From Sarcocystis neurona (Eukaryota; Apicomplexa; Conoidasida; Eucoccidiorida; Sarcocystidae), in assembly GCA_000727475.1 (NCBI GenBank), contig KL647295.1, forward strand, positions 1,574,843 through 1,638,842: a stretch of DNA of 64,000 nucleotides, given 5' to 3'. The position numbers and the translations under genes were made by a program. The notes under the pieces are model-generated. The model ran no database searches. It was given only the letters and a program-made list of their open reading frames with translations, and was not told the DNA's origin. Within the stretch, counting starts at the first letter, position 1; each line of letters begins with the position of its first letter. Below, piece by piece: positions 1 to 12,978 of this stretch.

Positions 1-3000
1 CGCTGGCTTCTGATAACTCGTGTAAAGCCAACTGCCTCGGCGCAAAATAGTGGGCCAGATGGGTCACGCTGAGCTCGGGGTATTCGCGTTAGCACGCTGA
101 TGCACGAAGCCATACACACACGTCAGGGGAACGCAGTGTGAATTAATGTGGCCGAGCGATTTAAGGGGGCTTGGCGTGGCAGTGCAACACTGGAAAGTCC
201 GCAATTTGAGAAGTGCGGTTCTGGTTTCTAGGTGTATAGGAGCTCTTGCGCGGTCCATCAGGATGGGTGGATGACTTTCCTACGTTAAGAATATCGGGAG
301 TTAGAGAATCGCGACCTGGAATAGTAGTATGGATGGGCTACATGGTAAGCGCCCTATCACGCATGCTGTGGATTAGAAGCATGAATACGGGGCTTGCGCG
401 GTTTTGATATGGCCTTACTTCGTGAAGGCAGCACAGCGCCTCATCTGCGACAAGGTGGTTTTGCAACGCAGTGTGACGGCTACAATCTCTCGGCTGTCGG
501 ACTAGTACGGCAACGGTAACTGGGGTCGTTGTAGCAGTTCTGATACCTCCACCTGAAACTGTAACTACGCTGCATTGTCAGCGCGTATGCAACGTGCTCG
601 CTTTGCTCTTGTAGTACGCGTACGTCAAGCTGCTCATGCTGGAGTAATGCGGAGGCGAGTTGAAGTAATAGCACTGGCGCAGCTTGCGAGCTGGAGTAAA
701 AAGTGATTGGGCTAGAGTGACAGCGTAGCCCAGAAAGACTACAAGACATTGGGTGTGTGGGCTCACGCTTTGCAACGTGTTCCCGACGATGTGCAGCCAT
801 GTTGTCAGCAATGAATGCGAGGCTTTACTACCGAAGATAAGAAGTATGGGTGCTTACGCTGGAAAATCGGTGTACAACATATGGGACTTAGCGCTTGTAA
901 CAGCAGCTGCCTTAAAGGAGGTGGCGGATGACGATGACACATGAGGACTTGTGAAATACCTTTAGGAAGACGGATCTGTGGATCGCCGGTCCAGCAATTT
1001 CAACAGGAAAGCTGGTTCTGCACCGTGTGCCGCTTGCGGAACAGCGAGCGAGTAGACGCAGCAGTAGCACGTGCATTTATACTCCAGCTGCGTTGTGTCG
1101 GCAGACACTTCGTGGACGGTCCACCAACAAGGAGGAATGACCATGCTGCCTTCATAACACCGTAGGAGCTGACCACTTGTCATGAAGGGCCGGCTGAGTG
1201 TGGAAGCGCGCCAGAAATCACGTGGCAAGACAGGGCCTGCAACGCTATGCAAGCTCGGGTCGTTGATTACACACAAGTGTTGATGCACGCATATCAAATG
1301 TGCTGTAGAGGTTGCGATGGACAACGGGTCGAGGACGGAAACGTCACGTGGCTCCTGCTTGGTCAGTGCTCTCGTATCTCTTCTGTCGAACAGTTTTTAT
1401 CATCTGCTCCTATATCCCGCCTCCAGCCCTTTTTCGGCTACTTCACGGTTTTGTCCGACTCCTCATTGACTGCTACTCCTTTGACGCCGCCTCCTTTGTC
1501 GCATCTGGTGATGTGGGAGAGCAAGAGAATCGCTTTTCGACAAGTCGTGCAGGCATTGTTCGCGCTCTACAATTTGTTGTGGAGAGTTCTGCTGCGTTGG
1601 GTGACGGTCGACGATATTTGTAATGGTCGTTTTATGAATATACTATGTCCTGCAAGCGCCACTCGTAGACACACACTACACGAAGGACGCAAGTGATGTT
1701 GCCGGCCAAGCAAAAAGTCTTCAGTAGTTGCCTGCGTCTCGGTGTGTACGTTGTCGCACTGGTTTGTACACGCTTGCGTACGTACATACACATAAACACG
1801 TATACATCACGCGTGCGTCTACAGGCACGTTTGTACAGTAACTTTTGTACGTATATGTGTTCGCGCAGAATCGAAAAGTACCACACTGACATCACGTAGC
1901 TCATCGCACGCCACACAACTGAGCGTTCACTTTACTCCGTAGCACGAAGCGCTTCGGACAGACACTGACCTCGTGATGCTGTAACCACGTCAAAAATGGA
2001 ATCACCACACACGCTGGGCGCGTACAAGAATCTAGGGGAAGGCGAACATCATCCACCAACAGTACTCGGAATAGTAGTACTTTCTTTCGAATGCAAGATT
2101 CAGTGCTCATCGACAGGTCCGGTAATGCAGGCGGCAGAAGAGCGTCTGCGGAGCAACAGGGTTAACGAAGGAGTCATGGTTTCCACCTCCTGACGAGTTG
2201 CCTAATAGAAGCCCTTTCGCGTGTTCCTGAATGCGCGTGTGGGCATACACAGATACACAGGTATATTTGAAATGTGTAGTCATTTACAGATACACGAATT
2301 TTCCACCTGCTATTGCAGAAGTTGTGTATGGAGGTGGAGGCGGCACACATTTATTGTCGTCGAAATGGGAACTCACGCGTACAGTTTCCACAGGGCTGGG
2401 TGATTCCGAAACAGTGCTTGGACGAGATACGTAGACGAGCTTGCTGTTGCCACATGCGTACACGAAGAGAATGTGAACTTACGATCTGTCCTCTTGGGGA
2501 AATCTATAATCAAAGTCGCCACGGTCAGGTGAGAAGAGAAGCATGGTTGTGGTCAGTGCCTCGCATGAGAAGATAGAATGTGAGGACTTCTGCAGCGCAC
2601 ACACGTACGCCATGGTGGAGACGGTTGCTGGCTTCGAGGACACCGCAGCCTCTAAGAAAGCCACATAGTGTATGCATACGATACGATACATGCAAAGGTC
2701 CAATGTGACGTGCGTTCATATATATATATACATATGTATACACATAAATACGTGTAGACGTACATGAACGGACGTATAAACATATAAACGTGCAGACTTT
2801 CCTATAAGAGTATATATATGTATATATATATATACACATACATATATAATAGATGTATATATGCATATCTGCACACCGCACGTCCCGGCAACGCTTTAAT
2901 AAGCTCGTCTGAACAAACAGGCGTGACAGCAGAACATATATCATTAACCATTTTAGTGCAAGCAGCAGCTTTGATTGCATGTTTCCACGCAGATCATCAG

Positions 3001-3015
3001 GTCAATCCTCGCGCT
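1..3015. other. Gene-poor stretch, no supported gene
   Basis: No open frame here shows family motifs, coding-like composition or convincing paired splice sites on either strand. The stretch contains short TA/TACA-rich microsatellites near 2715-2860 and otherwise mixed sequence of balanced composition. It lies downstream of the 3' end of the minus-strand oocyst-wall-like gene, so its right-hand part would hold that gene's 3' untranslated region and polyadenylation site, which cannot be recognised by eye. Confidence 0.5.
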
Positions 3016-6000
3016 TCACCCAGGTGCCGTGTAACGGTAATCTTTCCCGCTGGGAATGAGCTGATCAATCTGCCTGGTGTCGCCTCTTAATCGATAGTCC
3101 AACCAGTTGAAAATGTGCGTCTTCATTTTGTGCATGTAGTCGGTTTGGCACTCAACCTTGTCACAGTGAGCTTCGAACGCTGCTACGACTTGAGCGCACC
3201 CTCCCCCAGGAGGAAGTTTCGCTTGCAACTTCATATATATATCCGGAATAGGACTGATTTCTTCTCCAGGTAGATTTTTGCCTTGCTGCAGATTCCTTTG
3301 CACGCTGTACTTCATGAATCCGCTCGCTGTTTTATTCTGTAACAACGATCCCAGAGGATGCATGTATGCCCATTTGTTTACTGGGAAGGCGTACAGAAAT
3401 TGAGGAGACGAAAGCATTCACTGCGTCAGTACACACGTACTCAACCGCACGAAAATGTACACGTGGTTCCTATAAGCTCTCCCATCAGGTTCCCTGCTTT
3501 CTCTCCTAATAGCGTTTTTCCGTCTCGTGAGCACAGCCCCTTCTTATGAGCACTTGTACAAGTGGGCAGAGTGTTGAAATGTGATGTGAATCAGTGTGGC
3601 ATGGCATTCCTTCAAAAAGCTAAGCGACTTCTTGTTGTTTCGCCCTGTCCGTTCTGATAAACTCTATTTTCAGAGGTCGAACTTTGTCAACTCCTCTGTC
3701 TCTATATATACTTCATATAATTACATCTCTTTGATTTTGTTGCTTCCATTGAGTTTGCTGTTCACGATGAACAATTCCTACAGAGCTATCTACTGCATTA
3801 CGACTGTAATGAAGTCATCCGTTTCACACCTGTCACACTGGTACGTAAACTTGTTCTTACGTACATGAGAAGTGGATCCATGCATCCTCGTAGATGTCCG
3901 GAGTTTACACTTCAGCGGGGGCGAAGAAGCACCTTGCTTCGTTTCTCGTTGTGCGAATCCCTGCGCCAAAGAAGCCGAAGGGCCTTCCCCCTTACCACTT
4001 ATCTCCTTAGTCCCTTCAAAATGATTGTCTTCCTTCTCTTCTTCAAAATCTGTGAGCCACTTTATCCCCTCTTCTTCTAGCAGCGGTTCCACCTTGGATT
4101 TTGTATCGTGTGTGTCAGCACCAGCAGACATCACCTCGGTTGACAGAGAGCCAGCCATTCCGGTCTTTCTTTGCGGCAAATCTGCTGACAGTTCTCCTCC
4201 CCTACTGAAGTGCTGGTCTACTGGTAGGTTCTCTCGTCCTAACATGGGGTGCCCCCTGGTGCTGTTTTCTACAATATCGACAGTGGTTTCACTGCGGTTT
4301 CCGTGAGCCTTAGATTCGACAGTGGAAGAGGATGCAGAGGCATTGAGCTCTTGAAGGCTATTTGTCAGCAGAACATCTACAAAAGATCCAGGGAAAATCT
4401 TTTTCAGCTCAGCCGCCATTTGTTGCAGACGAGCTTTCTGCAGCTGCACGTGAATGGATGACTTGATTTTTTGCATGTTTCTGGGGGCGGGCCGGCTAGA
4501 CGCCATTAATTCTTTCATGCTGTAAATGAGTGCAAAAGAGTCGAGACTGCTACCATACGGTAGATTAGGGAGGTTCAACCCCAAAGGCACGAATCCACTG
4601 GGGCACCATACCTGTAAGAGGGACACACGAACAGTGTCCCCGTGGTCTCACAGGGGAGTGACACGCCTGTGCGCACACGTATGATATGTGCTGCGAGTAT
4701 ACACTTGCGTTGACTTTCCTGCAGTACAGATGAATGCGTTCTTTCACCGCTCCTTTATTGTGAAGTATCTTAAGACTTCAGAATGAAGGAACAGCTGCGC
4801 CATCAGGCGATGCTGTTGTTTTCGTATTTCTGAAGTTGAAACGTAAACGAATGAATGCAGGTAAGTACAAGAGTTCTTCCGCAGCAATACGTCGTGCAGT
4901 CAGCTTTCTCCCTCCTCTCTCGCAGGGCAGGCACAAATGACAGTTGTCATTATGCGCTCCCATTTGACTTCGGTCTTACACACCGACCCCGCATAATCCT
5001 AGGTAAAAAGGTGAATCTTATGCGTGTTCTCTCTTTACTTCGTGCGACAGTTGTCGAATCATCCGCCTGGAGCACGCAGTCATTTTTGCACGTTGACTAC
5101 TTCCCCCTACCTAGCATTCCCTGCAGTCAGAGGGCAAGTGCAAACAATCTCAGGAACTGAAATTGCTTCTCTGTTATACGCCTCCCATTTTTGCAGTGCG
5201 GAGGTTGCAGTGTTCAACTGTGTTGAGAAGACGCAATGTGAAATTCAGCATTCAGATTCTGGACCTTTAATAAGTTGCCAAGCTTACTTTTCCTTTATAA
5301 TACTCAACCGCACCGCACTTGGCGTATTCTTTTCCACGTATCACGTACGGATTGACTTGTTCTCCACCGAGGTCAAAACCCAGCGGACACGAGATGGAGG
5401 GTCCTACGTGCTTCTGCCCTTCGCACGTTCCAAACTCGGATACGGAGTAACCAAGTGGACAAGGCTGGCCGCTGCGTATCTGAAACAGGCAACCACCCGG
5501 ATTTCATGCAGATGCTGAACACTAATATAATCAGATTTATTTTTAAAAAACGACAAAACGACCGACTGGATGAGGCTAGCCGCTGGATATCTGAAACAGA
5601 CAACAAGCGAAGTTCGCTTGAACTGGTAAATTACAACGGTACCTTCTGTGACGTTTGAGGAAAAACGTCAGTTCATCTGCGCGACGACGGGAACCGTCTC
5701 CCGCGCCGTACGCGTATATGTGTGGTAGATAGGACCGTAATACACAACATTACACTTTAAGCAGTACGACAACGACTGACGCAGCTGGCCACTCGAGAAA
5801 ATTTCGCAGAGTTCCGGTGAACCGCTTGAACGCGTTTGATGTGCACCGGTGTGGGTTGTCGATCTAGAGTATTGTTACCGTGTATACAGTTCCCCGTAAC
5901 CGCCACTACAAACCACGGTGACATGATCATAAGCATATCTGCTCTAAGCCTTCGTACTGCGTTGCGTGTGTATATGATGTGGTACACTTGCTAGATGGAC

Positions 6001-9000
6001 AGCATTCCACGGATGCTGGAACTCTGCCACGTTAGCCAGGTTCCACAGAATACGACTAGCAAACGTGTAGGCGGCTTCAAAACACCCAAGACAAAAATTT
6101 CGGTGTATCGTGCACACCTGATCTGTTGATCCTGGGTGTTGCCTCCCTCAGCGGCGACGAATACTGCGTGAGAATTATTTGGTAAGTAAAGGAGCAACGA
6201 ATCACAGTGTTGCACAGACGGCCTCTGCATCTACGCGTTGATATGCCCATCACTGTCAAAGCGCGCACTCTCTACCTGCCTCCGCGTCAACTAATATGGC
6301 GTCGAAATTAACTGGTAAGTAAACGGGCAACGAATCACAGCACTGCACAGAAAGTCTCTTCTTTTATGCGTTGATGTGTCGATTAGTGTCAACACGCGCG
6401 CTCGTTACGTGTCTCAGCGGCGACAAAAATCGAGTGATCGTTGTTTGGTAAGTAAACGAGCAACTCGTTGAACGTCACATTGAGACTCTGTTGTTGATCT
6501 CCCCGTTAGTGTCAAGACGCGCACGCATTTCAAGGCACCCTCCACACCGGTACCCACATACCAGCACTGGAGCTGAGTGTTTCGAAAGACGAGAAGGGCT
6601 GATGAACACAGTGCGCCATTCAACTGAAAACGTCAATATTTGTGTTGGAGTTCTTCTTTGAAGTTTTAATTCGGTGGTTTGTCCGGAAAAATGTATCCCG
6701 CGGTGAAGCCAGTTCCGCATGCGGGGAGCGTGAAGTCGTAATTATCCATCTTACCTCCAGCGGGATGGAGTCGGTTTGAGTGCAAGTAAAAGCTCTGCCC
6801 AGTGGCTCCGCGCTGTCAGCAGCGCCGTCTTCTAGCTCTTTTTCCTTGAAGGCTGGAAGCTCTGTAAGTTCGGGCTCATACCCTCTGGGACAGACAAGCG
6901 TCACTCCTGTTTCCTTCTGAAAAAGGTATGAGTACAATTCACACATAGGCGTGCACCTGCAACGCGAACACGTTTCTGTGCCATTACAGGTCTACGGACT
7001 GCGTAAACGGTATAGGTAGCCGTACACATACATATTTTTATACACGTACATCAGCACAGGCGTTTACAGTTACACGCCCAAATAAACAGTCCATGCAGAC
7101 GTATACATATGTATTTTTACGCGAATCCATCAGCAGAGGTATACGCAATTACATGCCAGAATGTCGCCGTTCGCAAGGCGCAGGCCTCTGCAGTTTCTGC
7201 TATATTTTAAATTGGTGGAAACCACTGCGGACGCCTAAAGCAGCCTAACCCCCCACGCTTATGTGAGTACAGTGGAAGCGCTGCGCTCGACTCGGCTGGC
7301 AGCTGTATCATGCTGCCGCGTTCAGAAAGTTGCTACAAGCGAAACTGCTTTGCCAGAGGCTTTGCTTTCCGTAGTTGTGCACGAAGGACAGGTCTCCAGC
7401 GTCCGGAAATACTTGTCGTCGTTAGTTATGTAGCATGAAAACTGTAACGAACGACGCGTCCGGCTGCAGGCTGCTACAATCCAGACTGATGTCCTCCGCT
7501 GCACGTACGTACAAACACGCTTGTGCCTCAGTTCATGTCCGAATGACAGACGCTCGTAGGTAGGCTGTCCGCATACAATTTGAACTGGCCTTCTCAAGAA
7601 AATGCGCATAGTACGTAAGCACACATGTGAGCATCCGCCTGTACACGGCCCTGTGTGGAATACGTGCTTGTATTCTTACAACAACAGCGCATATGCCAGG
7701 AGACATAACGGCCATTTTTGAGCGTAGGCCGTGGTGCCTAAAACTCTTGTCTCCTGGGCATGTCGTCCACGGCGGCACTGTGACGAGGGTAACGCAGTGA
7801 GGCCCGTAAGGTATCCAGTGTGGCGGACACCGCACCTCTGCAGAGAAGCTCATAAAAACTTTCTACGGTTCCGCGTTACGTAAGCGCCTTTGCACGTATG
7901 AGGTCGGCAGAATTGGGAGCGTGGACGCACTTACGAATCAAAGACTCGTTTGATGTCCACTCAGAAGCACACGGACAAATGCTTTGTGAACCTCGACTCA
8001 TACTACCTCAGAGAATTCACAGACACTAGCGTTGTAAGCTCGCCAGCTTCAGCTTGTATCGATCCCCGTACGAATGACTTGTGGGACCTCAGCCATTAAG
8101 TGTTTCTTGTTGCCAGGTGTTCTGTCTCCTTTTATGCTTCTAAAGGGTGGTGAGTCCTCTCGTTCTCGATGATTTCGAACATGCGCTATCACTTTCCAAA
8201 GGCAGAATTGTTTGCACTCGGGAAGCCGTTCGATTAATACAGCGCAGGATATCTGTCTCGTATACACACTCACGTACGCTTGACCCTCATCGAAGTGGCT
8301 GTGAGGTTAGAGAGAGGTAGCTTCACAGACGTAGTTATTTCGTTGACCTCTTCATAGGTGTATGTCCAATGAAAACGTGTCTCTGAGAAACTCACCCTTG
8401 GAGCTCTGGTGTCCGCATAACGTCTCAAATTTCTCCACAGTGTTATCGAAAATTCCGTGTCAAACGTACCATGAGGGTAGAGATGCTCAGGTAAAACTGG
8501 CTCTGGGTGAAAGCCTGAGCCATTAGGAGGTACTAGGGGCGGAGGCATTTCGAGTTTTTGCTCGTAACGAGCATTTCTCGCTATTCCAAACGACGTATCG
8601 TCTGTGACTTCTTCTGCTCTGGGGGTCCAAAAGGGGTCAGGTGTGGTCGGGTCTCCCGTACCCACGTCATCTGGTAAGCGTCTCTCCTCTTCTATGTCAC
8701 CGACAGCAGGACCTTCTTCGTCGGAAGAAAATTGCTCAGTTGTAGACTGCTTCTTTGGTTGCTTTTTCTCCCCTTTCAATGCTTCTTCCTCCAAGTGTGG
8801 AAACTCCGCGCCAGATTCCATGTGTAGCTCCATCGATTCAGGCCACTCTGCTGGCGGTGCTCGTCTTCGGTAAGTTCGGATCGATACCCTTGAAGACCGT
8901 CCCGAAATAGATGAGGAAGAAAACGAAGAAGCAGACGGAGAACGGAAGACTGGGGAGGTGGGCGAAAAGGAAAGTGAAGTGCGGCTGAGTTGTCTGCGAG

Positions 9001-9712
9001 AGAGGTTTCGTTCGAAGTGAGCGAGAGTAGCAGGCAAAGAAGTGGGTGTGGGAAGAACAGAGGTGGGAAGTCCTGGCAAGAGGAGACTGTCGGCCTCAAT
9101 GGTGAATCTCCTTCCCATATCTGAACCATAGTAGGTCAACGAAGGGAGGTTGCTTCGAGAAGTACGCTCGCGACTCACAGCGTTTTTCATTTGCCTGCCC
9201 TCTCGGAGGCGCTCGTGGGTAACTGAAGGGAAGCACGGCGGCGGAGGAGAGAACACGGACACGCGTCTGGAAGGCAGCGTGTGGAGTAAGGATATGGTCG
9301 CGTTACGTCGCGTACTGGGCAGATGGACCGGTAGTAACACTCTTCTCAGCACGTTAAAGATTGAGTTACCTTGCCCCCACGGTAGGGCGTCAAGAGCCAG
9401 AACGAGGGGACGCGTGAAACCACGCGTATCACGTCCCGTTCTATCAGCGTAAGACACTGAAAGAGAGAGGGCGAAAAGAGAAGACCGTAATAAGCACATG
9501 ACCTGCCTGGTGACTCGCCGGCGGGGACCCCAGAGGGCCCTCCTACATGACGAGAACGACACACAGAAGTAGGACAGACCATTAAACAAATAATAGGTAG
9601 CAGTCAAGAGGAACGATGAGGGACACAGCGAAATGAAGAATGACAGATAGGACAGGTAGGACAGAATGGAAGAAAGGCGCACTTGTGTGTCCGCCTCCAT
9701 CATGAAGTTCAA
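3016..9712 (-). CDS. Oocyst wall protein-like Cys-Pro module protein, five exons
   Basis: Proposed exons, 5' to 3' on the minus strand: 9712-8278, 7837-7680, 6916-6755, 4611-3865, 3336-3016. All four introns have GT-AG ends and matching phases (1,0,0,0), giving 940 codons plus stop. Exon 1 (about 478 aa) starts hydrophobic and is then Ser/Arg/Pro-rich with an acidic patch. An alternative start at 9499 would place a signal-like MCLLRSSLFALSLSVSYA at the N-terminus. Exons 2-4 carry the informative motifs: CPPHWIPYGPHC followed by VPPWTTCPG; then LVCPRGYEPE; then AFTCTQTDSIPLE joined across the intron to VWCPSGFVP. The spacing CPxGF...C...PP...CP resembles the type I Cys module of coccidian and Cryptosporidium oocyst wall proteins. 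The rest of exon 4 is helical and charged; exon 5 is not recognised. If the assignment is right, the product would be secreted into the oocyst wall, but there are far fewer modules than in classical family members. Confidence 0.6.
5457..5603 (+). repeat. Short direct repeat in one reading frame, 114 bp apart
   Basis: Two segments of about 35 bp, beginning near 5457 and 5571, share most bases (ggct.gccgctg..tatctgaaaca). In the same plus-strand frame they read DKAGRCVSET and DEASRWISET, 38 codons apart. This lies in an intron of the minus-strand oocyst-wall-like gene, within a 67-codon open frame that I do not otherwise support as coding. Confidence 0.5.
6148..6530. repeat. Imperfect tandem repeat, 133 bp period, three copies
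   Basis: The string ggtaagtaaa recurs at 6181, 6314 and 6447, exactly 133 bp apart, and the flanking sequence is also shared between copies. Examples are the phrase gcaacgaatcacag after it in the first two copies, and gttgat followed by gtcaa and gcgcgc further on. The third copy lacks about 11 bp in its middle. The block lies in intron 3 of the oocyst-wall-like gene. Each unit carries a near-perfect GTAAGT donor on the plus strand, opposite to the gene, which is probably coincidental. Confidence 0.8.
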
Positions 9713-10876
9713 AGGGCTTCATGCGACACACGGTAGTCATATGGCATAGTGGGCAATCTGGGAACGAAACAGAATAAACTGTGTAAGAAGCAGCGTGTGC
9801 CATACGAGAGGTGCACGAATGAGGTGGAGTACTGATTGAAAGTGGATTGAGAGCGACTGTGGGTGCCGCTGGATTTCTGGGAATTTGTTTTGATTCTGGC
9901 AAATGCGACTTGTACCGCGATTGGGGGGAGTAAGGGAATCGTTTTGGTTGCATCCTCCCGCATGGATAAGCTACATGCGCTACAAAAATAAAGGAAGGGC
10001 ACTTGCAGTGCTATATTTCACTGTGGAACCTTCAAAGCACCCTAGCTTTTGCACCACTCATTCTTTAGAGAGTACAGTAATCGAGGATGGTATCCACCTG
10101 CCTTGAGTCACTTCGAATTGTGGACAGGACTTGTTGTCGTCACTTTCTTTGACAAATCTGGCTCTAGTGTCACTCAAGGACGAACTTGGGTCCTCTTTCA
10201 CTGGTGTAGGGAGCCACAAGCATTGAATATGCTTGCTTAAACGTGGTGGGAGAACGGGATAATTTGAAAAGATCCCTGTAGGGGAATTCTCGCAATGGAA
10301 TATTGTGAACCCTCCATAGTAATATTACCTAATCCTGCGCGTTACCAAAAAGAGATCTACATCGTGTAGATGTGGAACCATAACGTAGGGTTCAGAGAGC
10401 TACACCACGTCCTGTTCAGGAGTTCAAGCAGAATCTTTACAGCACCCCGTTGCACAAGCGCACCACCATTTACAATATGGTCAGACGTTGAAGCTGAAGT
10501 TGTTTCAACCTAAACTTTCGTAGCATACAAAATCACCCGTGGCCTGCCCGTGCTGAAGATCGCATCGCACCTCTTGAAAAGCATTCCTTGTTTTTCCGCA
10601 TGGCGTTGACACTTCGTCTGGTAAATGATTCCTAGTAACTAATCGACGCTTCATGTGGCACTTCTACAAGTTGTTGCCGTCTGTTAACTGGTATCGCAAA
10701 AAATCACATATGGTTGAGTTCGTTGCCTTTCGGTGCTCCGATGATAGAAAATTCTGGGTACGCCTATCATCCACTCGTTCGCCTTCTGTGCTGTACAATA
10801 TAAAGACCGTTGTACGTATCGGGAGACGTCTTGTTTTCCTGTCGTAAGCAATACAGATGCATATGTTCTCCTCCAG
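9713..10876. other. Upstream region of the minus-strand gene, no gene seen
   Basis: This stretch lies 5' of the oocyst-wall-like gene and should hold its promoter and 5' leader. No recognisable element could be assigned by eye. A plus-strand open frame at 10653-10847 has a somewhat coding-like composition and could be an exon joined to the candidate exon that follows at 10877, but the donor is ambiguous. Confidence 0.3.
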
Positions 10877-11043
10877 GAGGCATCTTAGCGCGTTCATCCT
10901 CACACTCGAGTATACCGGGCATCAAATTCCGTGAACGGGACCAGCCGCCTGTGCTCGCTAAAGTTGTCGCGCAGGAGCACGGAATAGTTCCCCAACTGCA
11001 CCTGAGCGCAGTTAGAGAGGATCTTACAGTTTATGCGTTCTGA
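10877..11043 (+). CDS. Candidate terminal exon of an unrecognised gene
   Basis: A pyrimidine-rich acceptor (gttctcctccag) at 10865-10876 precedes an open stretch of 55 codons that ends at TGA 11041-11043. The translation is mixed-charge and coding-like (for example IKFRERDQPPVLAKVVAQEH) with no low-complexity sequence. The exon needs one base from an upstream exon. Possible donors lie at about 10819 and 10846 but neither is clearly right, so only the terminal piece is annotated. The product is not recognised. Confidence 0.3.
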
Positions 11044-11160
11044 TATAAGTAGAGACTTCCGTGCGTCAAGTGCGTCACGCAGACAACGTTTTTCCCTCCC
11101 AGTGTACTTGTGCCTTCTGTTTGCGGCCTCGGCAGCACCTCTTTCGCTTAGTGAGCAACG

Positions 11161-11436
11161 CTAATTGGTTCTGTTGAAAGCCAATCGGCTGCACCTTAAG
11201 TATTCTGCGTGACTCTTCTTCTTGGGTGCGTTCCCCATCGCAGAATGAAAACCCTCATATTTTTCTTTGTATCGACTTTGGTCTGCGCTGGTGAGGAAAG
11301 CGTAGCAGTTCCTACTTTTAATTCTTTTACTCGTGGAGAAATATTTAACTGGGTCACGTTGTAGAGGAAATTCGCAGGGTTGGGGAGTTCCTTTCCGGAT
11401 GATCCGGAGCAAGTGGCGTTCCACAGACAAAATCAA
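11161..11436 (-). CDS. Possible small ORF, 91 codons, unknown
   Basis: An open minus-strand frame with Lys/Arg-rich, non-repetitive composition, containing KYFSTSKRIKSRNCYAFL and ending SRLAFNRTN. No domain is recognised and no splice partners were found. It lies between two plus-strand candidates and could simply be a chance open frame. Confidence 0.2.
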   Translation of the reverse strand: MILSVERHLLRIIRKGTPQPCEFPLQRDPVKYFSTSKRIKSRNCYAFLTSADQSRYKEKYEGFHSAMGNAPKKKSHAEYLRCSRLAFNRTN

Positions 11437-12208
11437 CAGGAGGTGCTACGTTTCGAGATCCTTAATGCTTTTCATTGGCGCACAGATAGGTTTTTAGCAA
11501 CAGTTCCTTCTCAGATGCGGTATAAACGCGCCGCGACAAATTTTACATACGGATGAAATACTGCAGACTCACACGTGGCGGACGCCCACATCTATGGATG
11601 TATGTGTGATGTATGACCTACACGTATAGAAGCGTTATCCTCTATATCTGCATACGTGCGTGAGTAGACGTGTATCATGCGCGCACCCACAGATCTGTTT
11701 ACACAGCTGTCCACCAGCGGACGTTCAGTCGCCGAAGTTGTACAGCGCTGTCCTCTCAGTAGAAATTAGTATTATTTTGAGCAGGGAGACCGCAACTCTA
11801 TTTTTGCAGTTAATGGACAAGGTTGAAGAGAGAAAAAGGCCATTCTGCTCCGTCAACGAAATTTCGCTAAGTATAGAAGAACGTGTCACTTGAAGCCACT
11901 TTAGAGTCTTTCCGTTTGTACGGAAAAAAAAGGCAAACAGCTGCAGGTACGCAGTACGGCAATAATGCGCACGTAGACGAACGCCCATTTGCAGGTGTCT
12001 TCAATCAAAGCAAATCCATCGTCCCTGAGTATCTTTTCGTACGATTAAGGTCCTTCCCGGGGATTTCGTTTGTGTATGAACGGTGCTACCAAGTGCCTTC
12101 TTTATAAAAAAACTGTATGACATTTACTGTACGCCGTAGGTTCGTCCGTGCAAGGGGAGTTCCTGTAGGCAATCGTGTGGATTACATTGATCTGGGTGTG
12201 CTGTGAAG

Positions 12209-12978
12209 AATCCACCAAATAATGGGAGTCGTTCTCAGTTTTTCGGTAAGTAACGGTAGTAAAGACTCATCTAGCTTGCGGTAAACCGACCTGCTCATGC
12301 TCGTACGTACGTACCTCAGCGTACGTCTAATTTTGCATACGTGTAAATGTACATATATATATAAACATGAATCTGAACACTCTAATCGTATACCCCTGTA
12401 TGGACGTAAAACGCGATTCTACGTGCGGTTGATTTTCAGGCCACATTCGGTTCCACCAATTACTGGCTCACGCTGTAAACGAAGGCAAGAATGATGGAAG
12501 AAATGTGAATTATCGAACTGCACCCTTGGTCGTGCTACAGCATAAGCTAGCCAAACTCAGGAGAGCAAATGCCTCTACAACACGGGTCGACGAGTCCGGG
12601 GAAAAGCAGACGATTTCCCACTCCTCAGAAGAGGAAATTAGAAAAAACAAACGTATCTTGTCTTCGGACGCCTTCATTAGTGCATTTGAACATGTGATGG
12701 CCAGAGAATTCCCGGAAGGAAATGAGGGCCTCTCTTCCTTGTTCCGAACTGTTATTATGAAACCCGCAGCGCAGAAGAAGAACGCCTCAGCCGAAAGCAT
12801 GAAACGTCAGATGGTGAATTTCTTGGACTTAATCGGAAATGTAGACAAACTTCCAGTAGAAGACGAACGCCTCCGAGATATCCTCGAAGTCTTCGCGTAT
12901 ATGCCGGTTGCACAACCCAATCAACGCGTGGAGCGCGTCGAAGAAAACCCTCCGTTAAATTCCACAGCGAAAGGATGA
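12209..12978 (+). CDS. Uncharacterised protein, last two exons
   Basis: The last exon is 12440-12978, after the acceptor gattttcag. It reads in frame through 179 codons to TGA at 12976-12978. The first part (GHIRFHQLLAHAVNEGK, then NYRTAPLVVLQHKLAKLRR) looks like a compact helical domain; the rest is charged. The open frame begins earlier than the first internal start codon, so an upstream exon is required. An exon ending at 12245 with a GTAAGT donor has the right phase (1) and adds NPPNNGSRSQFF, but its acceptor near 12208 is weak and its true start is uncertain. Further upstream, 11810-11886 and about 11992-12038 follow good acceptors (ctatttttgcag; cccatttgcag) and may be earlier exons. 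The family is not recognised. Confidence 0.4.
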
